Of a stretch of 64,000 bases of DNA, positions 1 to 11,700 are shown one piece after another. The notes beneath the pieces are model-generated. The model made no database searches. It was not told where the DNA came from and worked only from the letters and a program-made list of their open reading frames with translations. Both the position numbers and the translations under genes were made by a program. Origin of the DNA: Saccharina japonica (taxonomy: Eukaryota; Sar; Phaeophyceae; Laminariales; Laminariaceae); assembly GCA_008828725.1 (NCBI GenBank), contig MEHQ01004420.1, positions 1 through 64,000 on the forward strand. The letters run 5' to 3'. The number at the start of each line of letters is the position of its first letter. Within the stretch, counting starts at the first letter, position 1.

Positions 1-840
1 CGTCCAGAACTTACTCGGGTATCGGGTATACCCGTCGACTAAATACCCGGGTATCAGGTATGTGCTAGGTACGGCCTCAATACCTTTAGCTTTAACTTAA
101 GCGCGTTTCGGTTTAATACGACCTCGATGCCTTACCCATGTGCTACTACAGCAGTAGTAAGTACGTTAGGTTCGCCGCACAAAACGGACTACACACGTTG
201 ATAATGGAGTAGATAAGAGCCCGAGCCGGAAGTAGGTACGACAGAGAGGAGTTAATAGACTGTGCCTAGGGCTCATTTTTTCCCCCGTGGTTTTTCTTCT
301 TTCGGAGTGCTTAGGGGTGGTCAACGTTGAATCTGATTCATGCTACACATTGTCGGATGGGAGGGACAAGAATAACAATACTAAATACAGTAAACTAGTC
401 TATACTGTCAAATATAACGGGCGACCATAGTAAATAGAATCTACGGCACACACTAAAACACTATATATTTTCCCCATTTTTACTAACAACATTTGGTTCT
501 GTTTACTATGGTCCTCCGTAATAGACTACGTAATCCTGGAAGTCCGCCAGGAGAGAGGGGGCTAGAACATCGAACGTACCCATCCCATCCGTGATTGGTG
601 ATTGGAGACATACCTGCAAGGTCGTCGTCATGGACGTTGGGGGTATGAATCTGTAGAGCCCCCTGCGGGTGTAGACTCGAAACGACTGCTTCTTTTGTTT
701 TGTGTACGTCGAACTTGGAAGCCGTTTGGGGGGTCTTGACCGGTAGATTCGGGCTGCGAGATCGCTCGTTGGCGTGAGAACGATGCCGTGTCGGGTGTGC
801 CGTAAGCTGTAATACGGTTAAGAAAGATGCAACGCTGTAC
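1..840. other. No supported gene; repeats only
   Basis: Apart from the M1 element at 413-523 and a small palindromic stretch around GGGTATACCC near 25-34, I see no exon with convincing splice signals or protein-like composition. Short open frames here are not supported. Confidence 0.6.
413..523. mobile_element. Small fold-back element, family M1
   Basis: A ~110-bp element whose ends are imperfect inverted copies: it opens with ACCATAGTAAATAG near 423 and closes with GTTTACTATGGTCC near 500-513. The same ends and spacing recur at about 7213, 12601, 36095, 50738 and 53468, so this is a dispersed MITE-like family. It has no coding capacity. Family M1 is defined here only from copies in this window. 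Confidence 0.7.
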
Positions 841-1037
841 TTTTTTTTTTCCCCATCCCATTTGTTATTTTTATTTTCGCCCGTCCTTTCTCTCTCCTGC
901 CTACAGTAGTCGCAACTCAGATCCGGGGTCGGACAGTAGTAGGTGCTTCTCCCTCCTCCCCACTACGGTCCGTGCCTTGATTTTTTATCGCGAGAAGACG
1001 TCCAACCCTTTATTTCCCTCGTGGACTCGCATCGTTG
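841..1037 (-). mobile_element. 5'-truncated tRNA-derived SINE copy
   Basis: Read on the minus strand this matches the body and A-rich tail of the full SINE at 4721-5045: the word TCGCGA before a T/A-rich stretch, CTCAGATCCGG on the plus strand, and the terminal CCCATCCCATTT next to a run of ten T (841-850). The tRNA-like head is missing, as expected for incomplete reverse transcription. Confidence 0.75.
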
Positions 1038-1558
1038 GAACATACCGGTGGTAGCCGTATTTCGTGCTGAAACCATTTGAAATCGGAGTTTGATACCCGG
1101 CAAGTTTTGCAGCGATCAGTAGAAGGGTTGAATACAAAACAAGGATTTTTTTTTAAGATTAAAGGACGTTCGAAGCAGGCTTCGTGAGTCCCGCAACAAA
1201 GCTACTACTGTGTCGATCGAATAGTGTGTCGGCCTGCGAGTATCATATATATATACGTATGCATATGCCATTGGATTATATTCCCGCGATTTCTCTCTCT
1301 GTTCACTACGTTCAGCGGTAATTCACCGGTTGATTCCGGTCATAACCCGCACCTGCCTTCTTACCCTGCGCTAGAAATCGGCGCTTTCTGGCCGGGTCGT
1401 GTGTCGCGATTTTTTTCTACGGTGGTAGTACTGCAAATCACACGTAACTTTTGTTTCTAGTCGCTTTGTGCCCGAAGCTTGGTTGCAGTTAGTTGTACGG
1501 GGGAACATGGTAATCAGGACCAAATAACAACAGTAAAAAAACTGTAAGATATAACCCA
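1038..1558. other. No supported gene
   Basis: A short M1-related remnant (ATGGTAATCAGGACC near 1506) lies at the right of this stretch. Nothing else recognisable. Confidence 0.5.
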
Positions 1559-1950
1559 AGGGTGCTCGCGGATATGAATCCCAGATACCCCACTACCCCC
1601 CCCCCCCCCCCTACATTAAGAGGGAAAGAACGCGGACCGTTGTAACCCCAGGAAACGTAAGTCAACTTTTTTTAATACCGCCGCCCCCCCCCCCCTTCCC
1701 CCGCTGTCCGTCTCGAAAGGATGCGTGTCAATGGTCAAATGACTAAGGCAAGCACAAATGAGTACGCCCCCGCCCCCCACTCCCCCGCTCCCCCTCCCCC
1801 CCCCCCCCCGCCACCGCCGCGCAGCGAAACAAAAATGGTTTTCGCTCATTTCGTCCTGTGATCACAGCGATCCGTTTTTTTTTTCATTCTGACCTTCCTA
1901 GGAGTGAGAGGTCGTTTTATATTTTTGTCGCATACCCTTGTATACCCTGG
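1559..1950 (+). repeat. Dispersed poly-C repeat, family D, copy 1
   Basis: Two blocks match 56380-56720: one around GAATCCCAGA and GACCGTTGT near 1576-1645, the other around TTCGTCCTGTGATCACAG near 1850 through CCTTCCTAGGAGTG near 1896. Between them this copy holds poly-C tracts and an inserted piece of the poly-C family P (GGTCAAATGACTAAGGCAAG near 1733). No coding capacity seen. Confidence 0.65.
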
Positions 1951-2946
1951 TAGGTTTTTGTGTATGTGATGGGACCTAATTACTATGCCCCCCTGTACTA
2001 GTTGTACGGGGGCCAAGTTGGTAGACCCATGAAGGAGTGAGCAGGGGGGGGGGGGGTAACGTAGATTCGAGGTGTACGTTGCGCGCGAAAGCCCATTCGC
2101 AAACGCCGTTCGCAGTAATCGCGCTGCCGCCGATGGTACGGTTCAGATACTGGTGGGGTAGGAAACAAACCCTGCACACCATGGAAAGAGTGGCGCCAGA
2201 CCCAACCCAACGCCGCCTTGCCAAGGTAATAGCTGAACGGGGCGCTGCTACTGTGATATATATACATATGCTTTTGACCTACGATTCAAACACGATTCAG
2301 CTATGTTCGGCTGTACGGTAGTGTTGGTGTACATCGTTCGCATGCGGCGCAAGAGCTAGCGTAGGAAGTTACAGTTGTAGTCAGGCGTGAGGGCGCTGAG
2401 CAACCAAGCAAGGCTACCTGCCACATAAGCGACGAACACCCCGTTCCCCCTTTGGCTGCGCAGGAATCTTCGTCAGAATCAAATTGGCGCGAATGTTGCG
2501 CGGATATTTGGCAGGCCGAGCACACCAGCGAGCGGGGGGCCGACGGCAAACCGATGCTCCCGGCGAGCTGGTGAGAGTCTCTTCGTCTGCCCTATTTATG
2601 ATGCTGATGATGGTGACGATGATGATGAGCGATATTTCGGTTTTGTCACCACTTGGACGTTGGTTGGATGATTGATGATGGTGACGATGATCTTATGTTA
2701 TGAATAGGTAATTTCCCTGATCTCTCTACCCCGTGGTCACAGAATAGGCAGTTTCAAAAATACTATCTGTGAGTCACCCGCAGTAGTATCAGCGCGCAAG
2801 GAAAGGTACTGACGAGCTGTGCTGTGGTATACCATCCCGTATCACTTGGAATCGAATACTATCAGGAACATGCTCACCCATGGTATATACCTGTGTACGC
2901 CCGAAAAACAATTAAAAAAAAGTCCGAAGAAGCGCAAAACAAAGTG
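1951..2946. other. No supported gene
   Basis: Contains a G run at about 2043-2056 and GATGAT-rich DNA near 2600-2690. No exon, RNA gene or recognisable repeat family found. Confidence 0.5.
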
Positions 2947-3600
2947 AAAAGCCATAAGTAGGTATACCTAGGCCTTTTGAGCCATTTATAGGTACACTAA
3001 ATATTGCACTCGGGAATATACTTCCTGGTCCTCCCCCTGATTGGCCAGCGCCTGATCATACCTATTGTTGGCTGAAAAGTTCCAGGTACACCTCGCCGTG
3101 GCTACTCAAGTTGGGCTTCACCTATTTTTGGCTTCGATTGTACCCATAAATGGCGCATTTGAACCCCTTTTTGGCGAAACTGAAATATGGCACAGGGCCG
3201 TCGGGAGCAGATGACCCGAGCTGTCAACATAAATCCCGAACATGTTGCGAAATCGCCTTTTGAGGGGGAAAGGTAATGTAGCACAGAATACCGTACACTC
3301 AGTAATAACCCAGTAAGAAACTGTGCTGTTGGCTAGAAGCTTAAATAGTATGCAAGATATCATTGGTAGGTACAGGGTGGGCCATGTATAGGTACAATTG
3401 AAGCCAGAAGTAGGTGAAGCCCAGCTTGAGTAGCCACAGAGAGATGTGGTATGGAATTTTTGAGCCAACAATAGGTACGATCGGGCGCTGGCCAATCAGC
3501 GGGAGGGCTAGGATTTTTTTTTCCCGAGTGCAATATTTGGTGTACCTATAAATGGCTGTAAATTGCTCAAAATACCTAGGTATACCTATTTTTGGCTTTT
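2947..3600. mobile_element. TIR/fold-back element with ~200-bp inverted ends
   Basis: The left arm (2947-3154) and right arm (3381-3600) are inverted copies of each other. Both start from an AAAAGCC edge followed by TAGGTATACCTAGG, and share landmarks such as ATTGCACTCGGGAA, GATTGGCCAGCGCC and TGTGGCTACTCAAG-like blocks in the same order. They differ by scattered substitutions and small indels, so the element is old or has been inactive for some time. The ~225-bp centre shows no transposase. It is best read as a non-autonomous terminal-inverted-repeat element; a target duplication was not resolved. Confidence 0.8.
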
Positions 3601-4720
3601 TCCCAAAAACAACATAAAAGAAATGAAAAGAAATATAAAGAGGGGAGGAAAAACTTATATGCGCCAAAGGAGCAGGCCGAGTCCCGAGGGGGCAAGGTTG
3701 CTGCTTGCCGGCACGATCAGTCCTATGATATGCCCAGCTGATGGACCCAAATAAGGACGACACAAAAAGTACCACACGCAAGACAAGACAAAAATGGGGT
3801 AGATACGAAGAGCTACACAAAAACAACAGAGCAGTCCTATTTCCAGCTGCTGGGCCAGGAACGACACAAGAGGCAAAACAAGGACACAGGCGAAGAAACA
3901 AAATCATAACAAAACGAAAAATACCACAAAAACAAAATGAAAAATGAAAAGCAGGGTGACGCGACCGACGCGGAGTCGCAGAGTACGGGGGCGGGGGGGG
4001 GTACCATCGGCTTGGCAGGGGATACGGCAAGACAACAAGCACATAATAGGGATTGTAAGACAGTACGCAGTGGCCACTGGGTATCTCTACTAGAAAAACG
4101 GCCAGTGCCAGCCGTTTCGGCGAGTACCTTCACTTTCTTAACCGGCCTGGCTGCTGTTGCTACGTCTCCTTCAACGCGGCTCCTCTTCCTCTCCCCCCCC
4201 CAGGCCTTGGGCCTAACGACGTCTTAGGTCGCTGCGCAATTTGTACCTAAAGCTCTCGTCGTTTTTTTTCCTGCTTGCTCCTTATCCGTATAGCTAGCCA
4301 GCGCTTCAGGCACTGCTCTGCCGCTTCCCTCAACACATCTGAAACGCTTGCCCGATTTCTTCGCTGCCAGCGACCATTATTGTTTCGCTTCGGTGGGCAA
4401 GTTGAACAACGACAGATCGTGTTCGAGACAACCCCATCCAGTCCTGTTCTTGCCCTATCAAGTCACCCTGCCCCCCCCCCCCCCCCCCCCCCCCTCCATA
4501 TCCTCTAGCGTTAGCATCACTCATTTTGGTGTATACATAGCCTCTTGTTACCCATAATATAAACAGCCAGGAACCCCGCGAAAAGTATGCTCCGTTTTCC
4601 CATCTATACGTACACAAGTGCCCACTCGATAATTTTGGAACAATGTGCGCCCAGCGTGTTTTTCTGTGATGGCCAACTTTGTGTTCGTTCGTATACTGTA
4701 TTCCGGGGGGGGCTATTGCC
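3601..4720. other. No supported gene
   Basis: Open frames on both strands exist here but none has splice signals, start context or protein-like composition that I trust. A 24-base C run lies at about 4471-4494. Confidence 0.45.
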
Positions 4721-5045
4721 GCCCCGGTAGTCTAGTGGTCAGCTTAAAATTCTACTAGCGGTGGTATCCGAGTTCGAATCCCACCGTGGTGAGATCTTGA
4801 CTTTATTTGCAAAATAAAAAGGAACCAATTGCTGAGAGCGCCTTCGTAGCGCGGGTAGGCGGAATTCGACGCGAGTCGACGAGGGAAGAAAGTGCTGAAA
4901 TATTCTCGCGATTAAAATGCATGGCACGTTTGTACCGTAGTGGGGAGGGAAGAGAAGAGCCTGCTTGGTGACCCCGGATATGAGTTACGACGAAGAGGGA
5001 GAGAGGAAAGAAAGGCAAAGATAATAAATGGGAAGGGAAAAAAAA
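4721..5045 (+). mobile_element. tRNA-derived SINE, full-length copy
   Basis: The first ~72 bases resemble a tRNA: an A-box-like TAGTCTAGTGGTCAG at 4728-4742 and a B-box GAGTTCGAATCCC at about 4771. After this head come a short A-rich linker, a ~230-base body shared with the copies at 841-1037, 45825-46091 and 46163-46490, and an A-rich tail after AATAAATGGGA. This is the classic layout of a SINE transcribed by RNA polymerase III from its internal promoter and mobilised by a partner LINE. I do not call a functional tRNA because the acceptor and anticodon arms do not fold cleanly by eye. Confidence 0.85.
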
Positions 5046-5367
5046 CGTAGTACTTGGAACCCACCATGGACCCCAAAAACCACGTATCTCCTTATGTTTA
5101 CACACTATTTGGTTCTTGTCACTATGGCCCTCAGTATTCATATCATTGTCTGTTCGCGCGTTCTACCAGTCTACTAGCACCATCCCGTGCTGCCGTATCC
5201 CCTTGGTAGGTCCACCCACGCGATGAACCAAAAAAATGGCTACCATAAATAAGTTCAATTTTCAAACAAGCACACGTAATAGAACCAACACGCCTAATTT
5301 TCTCTTGCGAAACAAACCACGGATTGTTCTCGGAAGGTTCCTTTCCTCTAATAATTATCTCCTACGT

Positions 5368-5510
5368 ATTACGGGGTGGGCTATTGTAGTAAGATAGTAA
5401 TCAGAACCCACGATGAGCCCAAAAAAACAGGTTATCTCTCCCCCTATGTTTAGACGCCATATTTGGTCCTAATTACTATACGTACAGGCTCCCCCGAAAT
5501 ACTATAATGC
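5368..5510. mobile_element. M1-related element, second subtype
   Basis: Begins ATTACGGGG and ends CCCCCGAAAT, with internal GTAATCAGAACCC and the inverse GGTCCTAATTACTA. This is the GTAATCAGGACC subtype, also present at about 1500, 17198, 17270 and 59480. Fragments of the same subtype adjoin the SINE tail at 5046-5140. Confidence 0.55.
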
Positions 5511-5842
5511 CATACAAGGCGAGTTATCATTTATCATCGGCTGCGCGTGATGCTGGGTGCGCAAAGCACCAGTATTTGTTTTTCAATTATCAGAAGAAAC
5601 GAATCGAAGAAACACAGAAGAAATGTAAATCTAGGACCGATGCCGATTTTTTTTGTTATCCTTCGGCAATTAAGAGCTGAGGAGTAGGCTGAGAGGCCAG
5701 GGAAGTAAGTGTCAAGGCTGGCCTCCGAAGTGGGGGAGACAAACGTATTCAAGTTTTTTATGTTGCCCGTAATAGTATATAGAATGCCATACAATTGAAA
5801 CTCTACCAAGACTCTCCACTACTGCTGTACACCAGCTCCTCA

Positions 5843-5927
5843 CCCCTTTGAGAACTGCGAAACTTATCCCACACTAATTTCAAGTAGTTTGTCCCCCAAA
5901 ACGTGGGACCGGTTCTTAAGGGGTTAA
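5843..5927 (-). mobile_element. ~80-bp TTAA-bounded element, family M2
   Basis: Carries the family's inverted ends (AGAACTG on the left, GGTTCTTAAGGGGTTAA on the right) and the core CACACTAATTTCAAGTAG. Similar copies occur at 34294, 45185, 46676, 46764, 46857 and 52203. Confidence 0.6.
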
Positions 5928-7212
5928 AGTCACCCCAAAACCGTGCTTTTGTGATAAAACGTGTACACCCTCAATTTAACCCAATGAAAAATCCCACGGC
6001 CTGCCATATCGTCGTAACACATAAATGGGGCACTACTGTACTATTAATAACGATATTTGGGCAGTTCTTCGGGTGGAGAGCAGGGCGTAAAAAAGGCGTC
6101 CGGCTCGTGGTGCGCGCAGTCGTTTTTGTTACCCTATAAACGTCAATATACTCAAAATACGAGTCTAACCCGCTCGGTTTATCCTGTTGTATACGTGGTG
6201 CGGACTGCCGTAGAATGTTACGCATTTTGCTAAGAAACTGTTAGGACAAAACGACGATCAATAAGCATCAGGCGTATTGTGAGGTGCTTGCATAGGGGCC
6301 ACAGGCCAGTGTCCCCGGCCTGGTTTGCCTACTGAACAGGTCCTCGTTGCCCCTAATCTGCGTGAATCAGTGTTATAGAAGAAGACAATCGTCATTATCC
6401 AATTTCAGTTCCCAGATGGACTCTGTTCAAGCACTCGGAAAGCCTTGTCCAGGATTGAAAACTGATGTTTCGGGCCAAGCCTGGCCCTGCACCCTAAAAA
6501 AACAAATGCCTAATCCTGTAGCCTAGCACGCTACCACCGCAGCCAAAGCAATCTATGTCATCATTCCTGTGTTGGTCACTTTTTTGCGCCTCCCGGAGGC
6601 ATCGTCGAAAATAGTAGCAGCTTCTCGGAGGACACAGGGTTTCCGCTATTTGCGGTGCGTTACGATCGCCAGCGGTTTTTCATATTTTGCTCCAACTGGG
6701 AATTTCCTCTCCCTTTTCGAGCTGTTCGAGGCCTGCTTCGTCCTCAGGCAGGATGAAACGGCAACAGGTTCAATCGAATTATCAAAGGAAGTAAAAGTAC
6801 TCTAGCCAAAAGAGGAAACCAGTCCCAAATACACCAGGTAGCATCTAAGACGAAATCAACACAAAAAAAAACTTTAAAAAAAATCGCCTGCGGCGAAAAG
6901 CACGGCAAACAAAAAAAACTGTGGCGCAATACGAAGCTTGCAGCGAAAAAGCACCCGCACATTTTTTTTCGCCTACGGCGAAAAAAGGTGCGGCACAGGA
7001 AAAACGTGGCGCGGCAAGCCGCACCATGCCTTCTGTACATGGTGAAAAAAAACGGGATTTACGACTAAAAGTTGGACCAGCGCAACATTTCACCACCACC
7101 TATTTTACGCCCTGGTGGGAAGTATATTAATCAACAGTCAAGTCATAAATATCATGGCCATAAAAAAAGGCACAGTAGCAGTACCTCTATTATGGGATAC
7201 CGTATGTAATGA
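5928..7212. other. No supported gene
   Basis: Around 6880-7050 a short motif built on CGCCTGCGGCGAAAA and CGCCTACGGCGAAAA recurs two or three times. No exon is supported. Confidence 0.45.
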
Positions 7213-7322
7213 TACGGGAAACCATAGTAAGTAGGACCGAATATTGCTAGAAAAAGTAAGGGAATATATAGGTTTATGTGTGTACCGTAGGTCCTCTTTA
7301 CTATGGTCCTTGCCCGTAATAA
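7213..7322. mobile_element. M1 fold-back element
   Basis: Left end ATACGGGAAACCATAGTAAG, right end TTTACTATGGTCCTTGCCCG. It directly precedes the 30-bp minisatellite at 7376. Confidence 0.7.
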
Positions 7323-7375
7323 CGATATTGGGTAGTCCTTCAGGTGAGGGACCCTACCCCGTCAGTCAGCAATAT

Positions 7376-7646
7376 CATGACCGAAAAAAGGTACAGTACC
7401 CCCACCATGACCGAACAAAGGTACAGTACCCCTATCACGACCGAAAAAAGGTACAACACCCCTATCATGACCGAAACAAGGTACTGTATCCCTGTCATGA
7501 CCGACAAAAGGTACAGTATACCCCTATCATGACCGAAAAAAGGTATAACACCCCTGTCATTACCGAAAAAAGGTACAGTACCCCTATCATGACCGAAAAA
7601 GGGTGCAGTACCCCTATTATGACCGAAAAAGGGTGCAGTACCCCTA
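7376..7646. repeat. 30-bp minisatellite, 9 copies
   Basis: Nine head-to-tail copies of a unit beginning CATGACCGAAAAAAGGTACA and ending ACCCCTAT. One copy has a 2-bp insertion, so an open frame of ten-residue repeats running through it is broken in register. There are no unique spacers, so this is not a CRISPR array. Whether it is ever translated is unknown; I consider it non-coding. Confidence 0.85.
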
Positions 7647-9002
7647 TCGCAGAACGCCTCCATCGAAGCTCAAGCTTCCGTGTGATGTTTTCATCCAAAA
7701 TGCCTATGCTACAAAGTAACATAAAGCTCCACACGGCTCGATCCGCTATATCTCGTAGTAGTGGACAGACAGTCCCCATGGGGGTTCGGGGCTGGCTGTG
7801 AATGACGAGTGCTACGATAGAGGTAGCGCGCTATTTGCCTTCTGAGGGTGGTGGCTTGATTGTAGCATAGGAACTCCATGCCTCTCCCAAAACTGACAAA
7901 ATAGGTTGGTTGCTTATAACCCTATGAATAGTCCCATGGTCTACTTACTATTCATAGCTGTATAACGAGTAACATTGCAACACGAATACGAGCTGGTTCA
8001 AGTTGAACAACCCAAATTTTGTCAGACACGAATGAGTGCCGCTTGCAATATCTACTCGAATGTTACATACTTGGTACATCATGCTGACTGCCATGGACAG
8101 TGAAAGAGGGTGGCATGGCCAGATTTTTTAGTGGAGGTCCTAGGGCTGGCGCTAGCGGCGAAAATGTGTCCCGACCGACCACGGGCCTTGAAAAAGGCAA
8201 GAACCAGTCAGGCGTTTCCGTAGGAAATAACTTTTTTTTTTGTTTTTTTTGAATTTTTGCTGAACGAGCCGGTTCCAGGTACTTCAAGGCATGTCTGTAG
8301 CACAGTTCGCGAAAATCTTCGATGATCTGACAGCGTAGGTTCAATATCAAGTCACTTTTAACGTCCAAAGCTCATCCTATACTGAAACCAAGTAATTACC
8401 AGGCAACTGCAAAATACACGTGTTTTCCGCACAAAAACTCAAAATGTTCAGGCTGGTTTTTAGAGATAGGTCCTGAAATTTACACACGTGTTCATTGAGC
8501 CCCTTTTTAGGCCTCAACGAGAAAGCGTCTTTCTCATGTTTTTTTTCGTCGGGAATTTGGGGTTTCTTAAGGCCCTAAAATGCACATCCAAAAACAAATA
8601 TCTGACTAAAAAACAAAAATAATAAAGAAATAACACCGTCCGTCAAAGGTTTGAGGGATTCATAGAACACGTGTTCAATTTTTCAGGACCTGTCTTCCAA
8701 AAACGGCGTGAAGTGCCGAATAAGACCTTTTTCGGGTAGTTCCTCGCCTGAAGAGCTCCGTAAATAACAAAACATTTATATTCGGCCTAAAAGTGCTACC
8801 TCTATCGCAGCCCCACTCGTCGAATGCCGGCTGGAGAGGGTAAGGAACGAGGTACAAACCCACCCCTCTTCGGAGCCGCCTACATCCCCAAAAATGTTAG
8901 ACGAAGTTAGAGGGTTTTGGTATGGAGATCCGGGAATGGTCATGTGACCCCCGTGTACGGTTCCAGGATTTATGAAGCAAGCGCTTTTTTTGTTAATGGT
9001 CT
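7647..9002. other. No supported gene
   Basis: The word ACACGTGTT recurs at about 8417, 8484 and 8669 (and near 10748) in AT-rich surroundings, suggesting remnants of another repeat. No gene seen. Confidence 0.4.
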
Positions 9003-9042
9003 AAACATCTACTCTAAACCCTATCCCTATAACCCCTACCCG

Positions 9043-9124
9043 TGCCCTACCCTACCCTACCCTCCCTCTACCCTACCCTACCCTACCCTACCCTACCCTA
9101 CCCTACCCTACCCTACCCTACCCA
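9043..9124. repeat. CCCTA (TAGGG) pentamer array
   Basis: Almost pure CCCTA repeats, preceded from 9003 by degenerate telomere-like words (CTAAACCC, CCCTATAACCCC). It is internal in the window with unique sequence on both sides, so it is an interstitial microsatellite rather than a chromosome end. Confidence 0.8.
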
Positions 9125-11029
9125 TAGTAACCTCGCCCGGCGGAGTTCCGGCGAAAATAACGTTGAAAAATGGATCGACCATACTAAAAAAGGTCATGTC
9201 AAAAGTCTCCCGATGTCTATGCTTTCTTCATTCCATGCTGGTATGTTAGATTAGGAATGTGCAGAAGTCTACTACATACAGGTACTGCGATGTCTACTTC
9301 CAAGGGATGGGGCTATGTCTTCCCTCGTCGCTCTCTTTCTCTCTCTCCTGGTTTGATCTTGGCACCGCGAGTGCTGACCGTTTCTCTTGCTGTGTTTGGA
9401 GCTTCACGCCGACAGGAGCAATTCTCCCTGGGTCTATTTTAAGATGACGAATTAATCTACGCCGCAAGTCTGAGTGACACAGCAAGTACCTGGTTTTCAA
9501 ATTTTGTTGTAAATATATAGCCATTTTTGTACCAGGTACAGTATATACGAAGGGTATCCACCGAAATACCGAAGGGTATTTAGGCGCGGAACATATCGGG
9601 CTGTTCCGGGTTTCTGGAGCGGTAAGTTTCGGCCTGAAAATCAGCGAATAATTCTGCACCAGACTATAAAACGAGCTTTTTTCGAAGAGCTCGAGAGCAC
9701 GATAACCCCCCCCCCCACTCGAGCCATTGCGAAAAATGAGGCAGTACAGGCCAAGGGGCCGAGTTTTTCTAGCAATAGTTTGCAGTGCAGGTTGCCTCTG
9801 GCAGTGCGTGGAGCACTACCACGTGCTGGGTATTTGTTCGATCGCCTCGCCCTGGTGCCTCATCCCGCCCCCCCCTGAATCGAGGCGCGCGGGGGGGGGT
9901 GTGTGCTCATGTCGTGCACGGCCGTAGTCGTAGGACCATAGACCCTCGCACCCCTACAATGCCCGGACGGAGCATGTTGGGTTTTCACCAACCAGGCAGA
10001 CATTGCTTGCACCAAGCGCGAAGCGCCGTGAGGTGTTGGGCGAGTCGCATGAAGGGTGAGCTGCATCCTGCTAAGAACCGCCTCTGAGGCGGACTTGCAT
10101 ATGGATGACAGCTTCAATGAGTTAATTTAATTTCTGGTGTGGCCACTTCCGGAGACAGCAATGGGTTTTACTATGTAACTGCCTCGCGGACGCCTTACCA
10201 TATTAACACTACGTGATACGACCATTCCCACTTGTGCGGAGCAAGGTTACTCCACCCCGCACAAAGGATCTAACTAAGACCGCCAGCTTGGTGACCGCCA
10301 AAAAAAAAAAACAACGGTACCCTGGTTGTCGAGCTCACGCAGTGAGAGGCGTGTTTTACAGCGTCGTTGCCAACCGACGCCAACCCAACCTAAATATATC
10401 ATATATATTAGGTAGGGGGGGGGCATTTTTCATGCATGGCCGTAGTCGTATGACCATCGATGGGGGGGGGTCTACTCAATTGTTGCTTGCCTTACCCATT
10501 TGACCATTGACCACGCACCTTCGAAAAGACTAAATCGATGGCGGGGGGGGGGTAAGATAAAAACTATCCTGGACTGGATAGATGGCCAACCTTTACCCCT
10601 AGTGTAGTTACAGTAGTAATTCAATGGGCTATAAGTTATCTTGGACTGGGTACAAGCTGGTTCACGCCGCACGCCCGATTTGTTTTCCTTTCCTGTCCAA
10701 AACGTCCACGCCGTTTTGCCGAGCCAAACTCTGACACTTTGCACACACACGTGTTCTATATGCCCCTGCCGAAACGTTAACGACTTTGTTTTTTCGCCTG
10801 AATTTTAGTCATCTCTTTTATTTTGGGAAAATGTGGGTCTCCTGTATTTTAATAGAACCTCACATTTTCGACGAAAAAAGAAACAAACAGGAAACATTAG
10901 TTCGTTGATATTTCGACAGGGGCTCAAAGCTGAGTCAGGAGAGGTACATAGGGCGAAGGTAATAAATCAGCTGAACAAATGAATATATATATAATACATA
11001 CGAGTGGAAAACCTCAGGGTCTGACTCGA
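9125..11029. other. No supported gene; two copies of the poly-C family P
   Basis: Copies of family P (GGCCGTAGTCGTATGACCAT or close, next to G/C runs) lie at about 9890-10000 and 10425-10535. M1-like or coding sequence was not found. Confidence 0.45.
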
Positions 11030-11700
11030 AAAAACCAGGGCAGGCCTCGGGATTTTCCCCGCGAGATTTCACGGGACTCGGGACGATCCCGCGATCCCGT
11101 GAAAAAAAAAAAGAGTTCTCCTTTCCGCCCAAAACCGATCCCGTGCAGATTGTGATATCCCGATCCCGTCCAAACTGATCCCCGCGATAAGATCGATATC
11201 CCGATCCCGTTCAACCAAGTACCCCGAAATAGTGTAAAGTCCCGTGGTTGCTCGGCCCCGCGCCGTGCAAGCCCGCAGAAGTAATGATATTCCGAACCCC
11301 CGTTCAACCCGATCTCTCAGGGAGTGGTCTCACGGTGACCTGTGCGCCCCGTAGCAAGCATGCGTTACGTAGACAGGGGAAGCCCAACAAGTCGGATAGT
11401 TGGCATCGCTCGAATTTACTAGAATGCCTAGTTGGCGATGTTTAGTAATCCAAGTCACAGCTCTACTGGTGTCCCGTGGTTGCTGAATTCCGCGCAAGAA
11501 ACCCCGTGGAATCCCGTGATTAATTAATCCTATCCCGTGGTGTCCCGTGGATACTGTGTCCCGCCCAAAAGATGCTGTGTGGAGTCCCGCAAGTAATGGA
11601 TACCGTCCTGTGGTGTCCAGTGGATGCTGAGTCTGGCCCAAAAGATGCCATGAAGTCTCGTGAATATTTCCTCCCGCCCCGAGACAACCGACCTGGATGA
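11030..11700. repeat. Degenerate GATCCCGT / TCCCGTGGTG repeat field
   Basis: The words GATCCCGT, ATCCCGATCCCGT and TCCCGTGGTGTCCCGTGG recur at irregular spacing over ~650 bases, on a background of scattered substitutions. It looks like a decayed tandem repeat. Confidence 0.5.

Noticed and set aside
3341..4042. 233-codon minus-strand reading frame
   Set aside because: It runs from a fold-back element arm into low-complexity DNA, with Phe/Ser/Tyr-rich composition and no homology I recognise.
4721..4793. Functional tRNA gene
   Set aside because: A and B boxes are present, but the head continues into a shared SINE body with an A-rich tail, and the arms do not pair well.
9003..9124. True telomere
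   Set aside because: Internal position with unique DNA on both sides.
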